From positions 1 through 6,835 of the forward strand of contig JAEWKR010000063.1 in NCBI GenBank assembly GCA_023457715.1: DNA of 6,835 nucleotides, given 5' to 3'. Numbering within the stretch: the first letter of the stretch is position 1; every line of letters begins with the position of its first letter. A program made the position numbers and the translations under genes. Shown here one piece after another: positions 1 through 6,835 of the stretch. The stretch comes from Verrucomicrobiota bacterium (GTDB lineage: Bacteria > Verrucomicrobiota > Verrucomicrobiia > Opitutales > Opitutaceae). The notes under the pieces were generated by a model. That model was not told where the DNA came from and did no database searches. It saw only the letters and a list, made by a program, of their open reading frames with translations.

Positions 1-1493
<1,493 letters not shown>

Positions 1494-1539
1494 CACCTGG
1501 CGAGCTATGCGAAAGCGGTGGAGAGGGCGAGCGCTTGGT

Positions 1540-1565
1540 GTAGCGAAGAGCGCCAGCGATTCGAT
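1540..1565. repeat. 26-bp dispersed repeat, copy 1
   Basis: These 26 bases are identical to 6759-6784, in the same orientation. The flanks differ on both sides. This copy lies between the 14-unit heptamer array and the tract before element copy A. The reverse complement of its core (ccagcgattcga) also occurs at the right edge of the window (6824-6835). Confidence 0.85.
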
Positions 1566-1588
1566 GACTGGAGGGCGGGGCGAAAACT

Positions 1589-1630
1589 CAACGTCCAACA
1601 TCCAACGTCCAACATCCAACGTCCAACATC
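1589..1630. repeat. Alternating heptamer tract, left flank of element A
   Basis: Three exact copies of a 14-bp unit made of two heptamers, CAACGTC and CAACATC, in strict alternation. The tract runs in phase into the first bases of element copy A (CAACCTG at 1631). Confidence 0.9.
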
Positions 1631-1632
1631 CA

Positions 1633-1831
1633 ACCTGGATTCCGAAGTAGCCACAGAGAGCACAGAGCTCCGACACATCCACCTTCGCCGAGCCTACGGC
1701 GGACAAGGAGGACACGGAGGCTCGGTCCTTGGACAAACCTGTTCATTGCGTAACGCCCAAGACAGTCGCAGCGCCCGCCTCCGGCTCGGCTCTGATTGGG
1801 CCTCTGTGACCTCTGTGGCGAAATTTCAGGT
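1633..1831 (+). repeat. Dispersed TIR element, copy A (longest, 199 bp)
   Basis: This copy shares the full length of copies B and C, beginning ACCTGGATTCCGAAGTAGCC and ending in CTCTGTGG...TCAGGT. Compared with C it has a 30-bp insertion (around 1676-1709, rich in TTCGCCGAGCCTACGGCGGA) and is about 5 bp shorter near its right end (GCGAAATTTCAGGT). The terminal inverted repeat is therefore less complete on the right. It fills most of the gap between the S46 and GH20-like genes. No transposase is encoded; its short hydrophobic ORF on the minus strand is treated as a by-product of the repeat. It could be a MITE-like element or a BIME-like structured repeat. Confidence 0.85.
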
Positions 1832-1871
1832 TCGATGTTCAATGTTCGACGTTCGATGTTCAGTGTTCAGT
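1830..1871. repeat. Degenerate heptamer tract, right flank of element A
   Basis: Six units in phase: GTTCGAT, GTTCAAT, GTTCGAC, GTTCGAT, GTTCAGT, GTTCAGT. Their orientation is inverted relative to the left-flank tract at 1589-1630. The last unit contains the stop codon of the S46 peptidase gene (1869-1867). Confidence 0.85.
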
Positions 1872-4044
1872 TCCCGACAATCGTCATCTCCCGCAGCAAT
1901 CGCTCGGCCCGATCCACCTCGGACATCACCCAGAGCATGTACCGGCTGTCGACGTGGATGCGACGCGTGCGCACGGGATCGAAGTAGAAATCCGAGGCGA
2001 CGGTGTCGTAGGTGCCGTCGAAGAGCAGGCCGACGAGTTCGTTGCGCGTATTCAGCGTCGCCGAGCCGGAGTTGCCTCCCGTCGTGTCGGTGTCGGACAG
2101 GAAGTTCACCGGGACGTCGTTCAGCCTCGCGTCCAGGAACGGGGTCTTTCCCCCCTGACGCAGGGCCTCGATCGCCTGCAGCTGCCGGATCGGCGCATTG
2201 AACTCGCCTGTGCCCGTGGCCTTCTCCACCACGCCGGCGAGCGTCGTCTGCGGCTTGTAGATCAGGCCATCCCGCATCTCCACCCCCTTCACGACGCCGA
2301 AGGTCACCCGCAGCGTTCCATTGGCGTCGGGCGCCACGCGGTTGCCTTTGCTCGCGAGCAGCGCTTCGGCGTAGACGGGCGTCAACCGCGCGAGCCGGCC
2401 GGCGCGGTCCTTGGTGGTGTGGCGAATCTCCTCTTGGAACGGAAACAGCGCCGCGGCCACCTCGAGCAGGGGATCGTGCGCCGCGGCGAGTTCCGCGGGC
2501 GTTTTGTCGAAAAGGCTCATCCGGAATTCCGACTGATAGAGCTTCGTCCCGGCGAGGAGGCGTTCGATCCACGCGTCGCTTAGGCGTGCCGCCTCCGCCG
2601 GCTCCATGCCCGGCTTGAATCCGACCGCGGCATCAACCGGAGTGATCCGCTGCCCGGCCGGCAGGCTCGCGATCGCCTTCAGATTGTACTGCAGGATCGC
2701 GCGGTCTGCCTTCACGTCGAGATTGCGTTGAAGTCGTTCGAGGTTCTCCCGCAATCGCGGCCACTGCCGCTCCTGGTACAGAGGGTCGCGCTCCGCGTCC
2801 GGCTTGGTGCGTTCCACGGCCAGCCGGTGCAGGGTTTCAGCGGCGGACAGGGCGGAACCCGTCGCGCCGAGTTCGTTCACGAGGAGGTTGCGCTCGCGGG
2901 TCACCCGCCGCTCCGCGAGGATGGCTGCGATCTCCGGGATGGCCCGGCCATACTTCGCCCGGCGCTCCGGGGTCTCCTGGATCCACGCGACCAACTCCTG
3001 TTCCCGTCCGGCCCGTTTCTGGAGCAGCCCACCGCGGACCATCCCCTCCAGCACGCCTTTGTTCTTGGTCAGGACATTGTTCAGGCTGCGCAACCGGGTC
3101 GAAACCCGCAACGCCACCTCCGGATCCTCCGCGGCCACCTGTTGCAGGATCGCGATCTGGTCGGTATTGCGTCGGATCACGCGCGGGAGGGTGAATTCCA
3201 CCGCCTCCCTGGCCTCCTCGTAAATCCCGAGACGCTCGGTGCGCCCCGGGTAGCCGGCGGCCAGGACGAGTTCACCGGGTGAAGCGCCACGCGCCGACAC
3301 CTTGAGCCAGTGTTTCGGCCGGTAGGGCACGTTCTCCTTGGCGTACGTGGTCGGACGACCCTCGGGGCTGACATACGCGCGCAGGAATGAAAAGTCGCCG
3401 GTGTGTCGCGGCCACCGCCAGTTGTCGGTCTCGCCACCGAAGTTGCCGATGCCGGCCGCGGGGGCGTACACCAGGCGCACGTCCTTGATCTCGAGCTGCG
3501 TCAGCGCGAAATACTTCAACCCTTCGAAGAAAGGCAGGACAGTGCAGCGATAGCCTTCCTGCCGCTCCCGTTCGGCGACGAGGGCCTTCGTCCGCTGCTC
3601 GATGGCGTCGGTGTACGCGCGGCCCGTGACGGTGGCCGGAATCCCATCCAGCACCGCGGCGGTCACATCCTCGACCGCCACGGTCACGAACACCCGCGAA
3701 CCGGGCCCACTGGGCAGTTCGTCCGTCGCCGCGGCGGCGAGATAGCCGTCCCGCATCAGGTTGCGGTCGGGACGCGAGTTGAACTGGAGCGCCGCCTGCA
3801 CGCAGTGGTGGTTCGTCACAATCAAGCCCTCGGGCGAGACGAACGAGGCGCTGCAGCCACCGAGCGAAACGATGGCCCCCATCGGAAACGCCGTCAGATC
3901 GGCGAATACCTTCGGATCGGCGTCGTAGCCGAGTTCCGTCAGGCGGTCTGCCAGGGTCGGAATCTGCTGGGGCATCCACATGCCTTCGTCAGCCGAGGCG
4001 GTGCCGATCAGAAGCGCACAGGTGGCAAGTCGGAGATATTTCAT
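1867..4044 (-). CDS. Exported S46 family serine dipeptidyl-peptidase (DPP7/DPP11 family)
   Basis: A 725-residue product, the normal length for peptidase family S46, which removes dipeptides from free N-termini of peptides in the periplasm or at the cell surface. The ATG at 4044 is preferred over the in-frame start at 4086 because it begins directly with a signal peptide (MKYLRLATCALLIGTASA, cleavage before Asp19). The N-terminal protease half has TNHHC with catalytic His80. The DNW...HTGDF block (207-218) holds the catalytic Asp (Asp207 or Asp217; spacing in characterised members favours Asp217). GGNSGS carries catalytic Ser659. Eighteen residues after this Ser, at the S1-pocket position, is Gly677 (LLFDGTY). 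By family knowledge Gly here marks DPP7-like preference for hydrophobic P1 residues, while DPP11 has Arg for acidic P1. The central part (about 300-560) is charged and helical in look, as expected for the alpha-helical cap. No Shine-Dalgarno is seen. The stop codon falls in a heptamer tract. Confidence 0.95.
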   Translation of the reverse strand: MKYLRLATCALLIGTASADEGMWMPQQIPTLADRLTELGYDADPKVFADLTAFPMGAIVSLGGCSASFVSPEGLIVTNHHCVQAALQFNSRPDRNLMRDGYLAAAATDELPSGPGSRVFVTVAVEDVTAAVLDGIPATVTGRAYTDAIEQRTKALVAERERQEGYRCTVLPFFEGLKYFALTQLEIKDVRLVYAPAAGIGNFGGETDNWRWPRHTGDFSFLRAYVSPEGRPTTYAKENVPYRPKHWLKVSARGASPGELVLAAGYPGRTERLGIYEEAREAVEFTLPRVIRRNTDQIAILQQVAAEDPEVALRVSTRLRSLNNVLTKNKGVLEGMVRGGLLQKRAGREQELVAWIQETPERRAKYGRAIPEIAAILAERRVTRERNLLVNELGATGSALSAAETLHRLAVERTKPDAERDPLYQERQWPRLRENLERLQRNLDVKADRAILQYNLKAIASLPAGQRITPVDAAVGFKPGMEPAEAARLSDAWIERLLAGTKLYQSEFRMSLFDKTPAELAAAHDPLLEVAAALFPFQEEIRHTTKDRAGRLARLTPVYAEALLASKGNRVAPDANGTLRVTFGVVKGVEMRDGLIYKPQTTLAGVVEKATGTGEFNAPIRQLQAIEALRQGGKTPFLDARLNDVPVNFLSDTDTTGGNSGSATLNTRNELVGLLFDGTYDTVASDFYFDPVRTRRIHVDSRYMLWVMSEVDRAERLLREMTIVGN

Positions 4045-4102
4045 GGGTGGGGCAAAGCCGGCCGTTATGACACGCCCCCGAACCACGGCACGCCTGAAAG
4101 TC

Positions 4103-4135
4103 GATTTATGATTTACGATTTATGATCTATGATTT
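4103..4135. repeat. AT-rich heptamer tract upstream of the S46 gene
   Basis: Units GATTTAT, GATTTAC, GATTTAT, GATCTAT and a partial GATTT in phase. This is a different unit from the ACATCGA type but has the same 7-bp period. It lies about 60 bp upstream of the S46 start, and its AT content stands out from the GC-rich surroundings. It could include promoter sequence, but no clear -35/-10 pair was identified. Confidence 0.8.
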
Positions 4136-4150
4136 GGGCCCGCCGGGCCC
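4136..4150. repeat. Perfect GC hairpin GGGCCCGCCGGGCCC
   Basis: Seven-base arms around a single central C, directly joined to the heptamer tract on its left. It could stop transcripts arriving from the CCA gene. There is no following T-run in either direction, so it is not called a classical intrinsic terminator. Confidence 0.6.
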
Positions 4151-4167
4151 GATTCTGCCAATCATAA

Positions 4168-4341
4168 ACCTGAATACCGATTTTGCCACAGAGGTCACAG
4201 AGGCCCAATCAGAGCCGAGCCGGAGGGGGGGCGCTGCGACTGTCTTGGGCGTCACGCAATGAACAGGTTTGTCCAAGGACTGAGCCTCCGTGTCCTCAGT
4301 GTCGGAGCTCTGTGCTCTCTGTGGCTACTTCGGAATCCAGG
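4168..4341 (-). repeat. Dispersed TIR element, copy B (inverted orientation)
   Basis: Reverse-complement copy of the element at 6553-6726, differing at about eight positions by eye, including a run of seven G (plus strand) where C has a mixed GGCCGG-type core. Terminal inverted repeats are at about 4168-4202 and 4308-4341. The last terminal base is changed where it meets the AT-rich heptamers. On the plus strand it carries a 28-codon ORF (4259-4345, MNRFVQG...LCSLWLLRNPG). The same peptide is legible, with small changes, on the minus strand of copies A and C. No ribosome binding site precedes it. Confidence 0.88.
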
Positions 4342-4369
4342 ATAAATCATAAAGCGTAAATCATAAATG
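4342..4369. repeat. AT-rich heptamer tract, right flank of element B
   Basis: Units ATAAATC, ATAAAGC, GTAAATC, ATAAATG in phase. Orientation is inverted relative to the GATTTAT tract at 4103-4135, so the two tracts face each other across element B. The stop codon of the CCA gene (4363-4361) and its last two codons lie inside this tract. Confidence 0.85.
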
Positions 4370-5758
4370 CTTCCGCGCCCACTCCACCGCGCCGCCCTCG
4401 TCCTGGAACGCGCCGTCCAGCTGGGCTTCGAACGCGGCGTCGAGAATCGGCTTCATCTGCGGGCCCGGCTTCATGCCGAGGCTGAGCAAATGACGGCCCA
4501 GCAGGATCGGTCGCGGCGCCGCATCGGCGAGCTGGAGCGAGTGCGCCTGGGCGACCAACGCGTCGATCCGCGCGTGCACCTCGGGCGATTCGACGGGGGG
4601 CCGGCCGTTCGCGTCGGCCCGCATCACCGCGGCGAGGTCGTCGATGGTGGCGGGTTCGAGCCGGCGGGCGAGCCGCCGGATGCTGCTGTCGCTGAACTCG
4701 GTCTGCCCGTGGTGATGCGCCAGATGGTTGACCACCAGGGCGCGGACCGGGGGATCCAGCTCGAGCGGCGCGCCGATCCGCCGCAGGAACGCCTGCGCCG
4801 GCTCCCCGCCGGCCGCCTCGTGCCCCGGACTGACCCAGCGCATGGCGCCACGTTTCTCCGCGAATTGCGTCGTCGAGGGTTTGCCGAAGTCGTGGGCCAG
4901 CACGGCGAGCATCAGCAGGCGTCGCCGGCCGGGTGCGCTGTCCCGCCATTCCGGCAGCTGCACCAGGGCATCGAGGCAATGCTGGGTGTGCGCGAAGACG
5001 TCGCCTTCCGGGTGCCATTCCGGCTCCTGCGGGGTGCCCCGCAGCACCGCGAGTTCGAGGAAGTGACGCAGCCAGTCGGTCTGCTCGAGCACCTCGAGGC
5101 CCCGGGAGGGACGCGCCGCCTTGGTCGCCCATTTGTCCCACTCGCCCCAGACCCGCTCGACCGGCAGCTCGTGATAGGTGTGGGAAATGCTCCGGCACAA
5201 GGCCGCCGTTTCGGGTGCGAGCGTGAAATCGAAGCGCGCGGCGAGTTGAAACGCGCGGAGCACCCGCAGGGGATCCTCGACGAAGGCCGCGCTGGTGTGC
5301 CGCAGCACGCGGCGCTCCAGATCCGCCTGTCCGCCATGGGGGTCGACGACCTCTTGGGTAAACGGGTCCAACGCGATCGCGTTGACCGTGAAATCGCGTC
5401 GCGCCGCGGCCTCCCCATCCGTCAGGTGCGGGTCCGGCGCCACGGCGAAGCCGCGGTGGCCTGCGCCGGTCTTCGATTCCCGCCGCGGCAGGGAAAAGTC
5501 GTACTCCGCGCCGGTCGCCGCGCTGCGTACCTTGATCACGCCAAAGCTGCGGCCGACCACATCCGTGGCGCCGAACGGCCGCAGCGCGCGGTGCAGTTGA
5601 TCGAAATCCACCCCGCCCACCTCGATGTCGAAGTCCTTGGGTGGCAGCCCCAGCAGCCAGTCCCGCACGCCGCCGCCCAGCAGCCGCGGTCGACCGACGC
5701 GCCGAACGGCCTCAAGCATCGCCCGCAAATCGTCCGGAAGTGTTATCGGGGCCGGCAT
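4361..5758 (-). CDS. cca: CCA tRNA nucleotidyltransferase / poly(A) polymerase family protein with HD domain
   Basis: A 465-residue class II nucleotidyltransferase, expected to add or repair the 3' CCA of tRNAs in the cytoplasm. The N-terminal palm has GGGVRDWLLG (28-37) and the metal-binding pair Asp42-x-Asp44 in KDFDIEV. These are followed by RRDFTVNAIALD (120-131) and the neck motif EDPLRVLRAFQLAARF (161-176). An HD phosphohydrolase domain follows: HPEGDVFAHT (249-258, His257), AHDFGK (288-293, His289-Asp290) and PGHE with His313. The C-terminal LLGRHLLSLGMKPGP (419-433) is typical of the family's tail domain. The length and HD domain resemble the multifunctional CCA enzymes of the E. coli type. 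A poly(A) polymerase cannot be excluded from sequence alone, as the two share this fold. The start at 5758 gives the full N-terminal motif set; no Shine-Dalgarno is seen. The final codons and stop lie in a heptamer tract. Confidence 0.93.
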   Translation of the reverse strand: MPAPITLPDDLRAMLEAVRRVGRPRLLGGGVRDWLLGLPPKDFDIEVGGVDFDQLHRALRPFGATDVVGRSFGVIKVRSAATGAEYDFSLPRRESKTGAGHRGFAVAPDPHLTDGEAAARRDFTVNAIALDPFTQEVVDPHGGQADLERRVLRHTSAAFVEDPLRVLRAFQLAARFDFTLAPETAALCRSISHTYHELPVERVWGEWDKWATKAARPSRGLEVLEQTDWLRHFLELAVLRGTPQEPEWHPEGDVFAHTQHCLDALVQLPEWRDSAPGRRRLLMLAVLAHDFGKPSTTQFAEKRGAMRWVSPGHEAAGGEPAQAFLRRIGAPLELDPPVRALVVNHLAHHHGQTEFSDSSIRRLARRLEPATIDDLAAVMRADANGRPPVESPEVHARIDALVAQAHSLQLADAAPRPILLGRHLLSLGMKPGPQMKPILDAAFEAQLDGAFQDEGGAVEWARKHL

Positions 5759-5768
5759 GGTTTAGTAG

Positions 5769-5797
5769 AACCCCAGAGGCACAGAGTTCACAGAGCG
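5769..5797. repeat. Fragment of a CACAGAG-type dispersed repeat
   Basis: The stretch AACCCCAGAGGCACAGAGTT with following CACAGAG resembles the CACAGAG motifs at the ends of elements A-C but is not a copy of them. It lies about 10 bp upstream of the CCA start codon and is the first of three different repeat types in the 192-bp gap between the CCA and DUF423 genes. Confidence 0.5.
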
Positions 5798-5823
5798 GCT
5801 ACGCCGCAACCAAATCAAACCCA

Positions 5824-5912
5824 TTGAACCACAGCTGAACCCAGATGGACGCAGATGAACAAACCCAGAGAGTCTGGGATCTGTGTGCATCAGTGTTCAT
5901 CTGTGGTTTCAA
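5824..5912. repeat. 89-bp near-palindromic repeat with nested hairpin
   Basis: The outer arms (5824-5856 and 5880-5912) are imperfect inverted repeats of about 33 bp, from TTGAACCACAG to CTGTGGTTTCAA. The centre holds a perfect small hairpin, CCCAGA-GAG-TCTGGG (5864-5878). As RNA it would fold into a long stem in either direction. It could limit read-through from the DUF423 gene into the CCA gene. The ACAGATGAAC-type wording is of a kind seen as dispersed repeats in several bacterial phyla (recollection, not searched). Confidence 0.85.
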
Positions 5913-5916
5913 CTGC

Positions 5917-5954
5917 CTTGGCCTTCGTGTCTCTTCGTGTCCATTCGTGGTTAA
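5917..5954 (-). repeat. CACGAA-type dispersed repeat overlapping the DUF423 stop codon
   Basis: On the minus strand it starts TTAACCACGAATGGACACGA and continues with GACACGAAGG-type units. Its second to fourth bases, TAA (5953-5951), are the stop codon of the DUF423 gene. It ends a few bases from the 89-bp palindrome. Confidence 0.7.
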
Positions 5955-6373
5955 ATCGACTGACGTTTGAGGCCGGCGGCGAAGACGCACGCCCAGCCGG
6001 CGAGAAAGATGATGCCACCGAACGGCGTCACATGCGCGAGGAACCGCGGTCCGCCCAGCGTGTAGGCGTACAGCGAGAACGAAAACAGCACGATGCCGAC
6101 GCTCCAGAGCCGGGCCGCCCAGAGCAGCGGACCGGACGCTTGCGGCATCGTGCGGTACAAGGCGGCGAGCCCGACGAGCGCAACCGCGTGCAGCAGATGG
6201 TATTTCGAGGCGGTCTCCCACGAGCGCGTCATGCCACGCTCCATCAGCAGCGGCCACAGCCGGTGCGCTCCGAGCGCCCCGATGGCCACCCCCGTAAAAC
6301 CAAAAAATGCCGCGGCGAGGGTGGGGAAGCGGGAGGTGGGGGCGGGGGAAGGAAGGTCGCTGGTGCGGGACAT
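5951..6373 (-). CDS. DUF423 family integral membrane protein
   Basis: A 140-residue hydrophobic protein with about four membrane segments (near 17-36, 58-73, 83-106 and 112-133). The family pattern is plain: GFTGVAIGALGAH (25-37), the KYHLLHAVALVGLA block (57-70), FSFSLYAYTLGG (97-108) and HVTPFGGIIFLAGW (114-127). DUF423 proteins (for example E. coli YgdD) are small inner-membrane proteins without an established function. The ATG at 6373 is chosen because it gives near-usual family length. The longer in-frame start at 6445 would add 24 residues read partly from a heptamer tract. No Shine-Dalgarno is visible. The stop codon is the start of a dispersed repeat. It lies upstream of the CCA gene on the same strand, but repeats fill the 192-bp gap, so co-transcription is doubtful. 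Confidence 0.9.
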   Translation of the reverse strand: MSRTSDLPSPAPTSRFPTLAAAFFGFTGVAIGALGAHRLWPLLMERGMTRSWETASKYHLLHAVALVGLAALYRTMPQASGPLLWAARLWSVGIVLFSFSLYAYTLGGPRFLAHVTPFGGIIFLAGWACVFAAGLKRQSI

Positions 6374-6418
6374 GGCGGCTGATCGGGATGTGGCGGGAAG
6401 AGAGTAGCTGGCTCGGAG

Positions 6419-6460
6419 CAACCTCCAACATTCAACGTCCAACACCCAACGTCCAATCCC
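6419..6460. repeat. Degenerate heptamer tract upstream of the DUF423 gene
   Basis: Six units in phase: CAACCTC, CAACATT, CAACGTC, CAACACC, CAACGTC, CAATCCC. They are related to the alternating tract at 1589-1630. The tract ends about 45 bp before the chosen DUF423 start. The 40 bp between this tract and the next (6461-6500) show no recognisable feature. Confidence 0.8.
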
Positions 6461-6500
6461 AATCCGGCACGACCCCGCAGCTGGACGGACCCTGGGGATC

Positions 6501-6552
6501 GTTGAAGGTTAGAGGTTGAATCGAACATCGAACATCCAACATCGAACATCGA
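6501..6552. repeat. Two-type heptamer tract, left flank of element C
   Basis: Three units of one type (GTTGAAG, GTTAGAG, GTTGAAT) pass within a few bases, with period 7 kept, into ACATCGA, ACATCCA, ACATCGA, ACATCGA. The last unit touches the first base of element copy C. Two unit types in one phase suggests that the period is conserved more than the sequence. Confidence 0.8.
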
Positions 6553-6726
6553 ACCTGGATTCCGAAGTAGCCACAGAGAGCACAGAGCTCCGACACAGAG
6601 GACACGGAGGCTCGGTCCTTGGACAAACCTGTTCATCGCGTAACGCCCAAGGCAGTCGCAGCGCCGGCCTCCGGCTCGGCTCTGATTGGGCCTCTGTGAC
6701 CTCTGTGGCAAAATCGGTATTCAGGT
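6553..6726 (+). repeat. Dispersed TIR element, copy C (174 bp)
   Basis: Best reference copy. Terminal inverted repeats of about 35 bp (6553-6587 and 6692-6726) match at 28 of 35 positions, with an exact GCCACAGAG block and a second CACAGAG block. The interior holds GCCGG-CCT-CCGGC (near 6663-6675), a small hairpin that is altered in copies A and B. No target-site duplication can be read because both flanks are heptamer repeats. After it two more units follow (TCGAACA, TCGAACG, 6727-6740). No transposase gene is present. Confidence 0.88.
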
Positions 6727-6758
6727 CGAACATCGAACGAGTCCGCGGCTATCCGAAC

Positions 6759-6784
6759 GTAGCGAAGAGCGCCAGCGATTCGAT
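6759..6784. repeat. 26-bp dispersed repeat, copy 2, left arm of an inverted repeat
   Basis: Identical to 1540-1565. Twelve bases of its reverse complement (TCGAATCGCTGG) occupy the last positions of the window, 6824-6835, with about 40 bp between, so the window probably cuts through a larger inverted repeat. No gene is seen between 6727 and 6835. Confidence 0.75.
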
Positions 6785-6835
6785 CGGCGGAGCCCGCGTT
6801 TTCGCCACGTCCCTCCTCGGATTTCGAATCGCTGG

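Noticed and set aside
1633..1831. Complete insertion sequence
   Set aside because: The element is under 200 bp and has no transposase frame; only a MITE-like or structured-repeat status is defensible.
4045..4086. Upstream start for the S46 gene giving 14 extra residues
   Set aside because: The extension puts a non-hydrophobic stretch before a clear signal peptide that begins at 4044.
4136..4150. Intrinsic terminator
   Set aside because: The hairpin is perfect but no U-tract follows on either strand, so only a hairpin is reported.
4367..5827. Plus-strand open frame of 486 codons
   Set aside because: It is fully antisense to the CCA enzyme, which has all family motifs; no domain is visible in the plus-strand product.
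6374..6445. Upstream start for the DUF423 gene
   Set aside because: The 24 added residues are read partly from a heptamer tract and do not match the family's usual N-terminus.

Overview
The window is GC-rich bacterial DNA with four protein genes, all on the minus strand. In transcription order (right to left) they are: a small DUF423 membrane protein (6373-5951); an HD-domain CCA tRNA nucleotidyltransferase / poly(A) polymerase-type enzyme (5758-4361); an exported S46 dipeptidyl-peptidase (4044-1867); and a GH20-like beta-N-acetylhexosaminidase whose 3' end runs off the left edge (1397 to below 1). No rRNA, tRNA, transposase or CRISPR array was seen. The S46 peptidase, the glycosidase and intergenic DNA crowded with period-7 repeats suggest a heterotrophic member of the Verrucomicrobiota, perhaps Opitutaceae-like. 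That assignment is inference, because no taxonomic marker is present.

The genes do not form a tight operon. The gaps are about 470, 316 and 192 bp, and most of each gap is repetitive DNA. Three copies of one element of about 174-199 bp occur here: copy A at 1633-1831 (+), copy B at 4168-4341 (-) and copy C at 6553-6726 (+). Each has imperfect terminal inverted repeats of about 35 bp and is bordered by heptanucleotide tandem tracts of several sequence types. The gap between the CCA gene and the DUF423 gene holds three further repeat types, including an 89-bp near-palindrome (5824-5912).

The unexplained signal in this window is the repeat system. Its tracts meet the genes with no spacer. The stop codons of the S46, CCA and DUF423 genes all lie inside or at the edge of a repeat. 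The likely start codon of the glycosidase lies in the last unit of a perfect 14-copy heptamer array. A KKAQKAQK-encoding repeat also sits in frame inside the glycosidase.

Functionally, the S46 peptidase (export of a dipeptidase) and the glycosidase (release of N-acetylhexosamine) fit a life based on degrading protein and amino-sugar polymers. The CCA enzyme is housekeeping and the DUF423 protein has no known role. There is no evidence that the four genes share a pathway.
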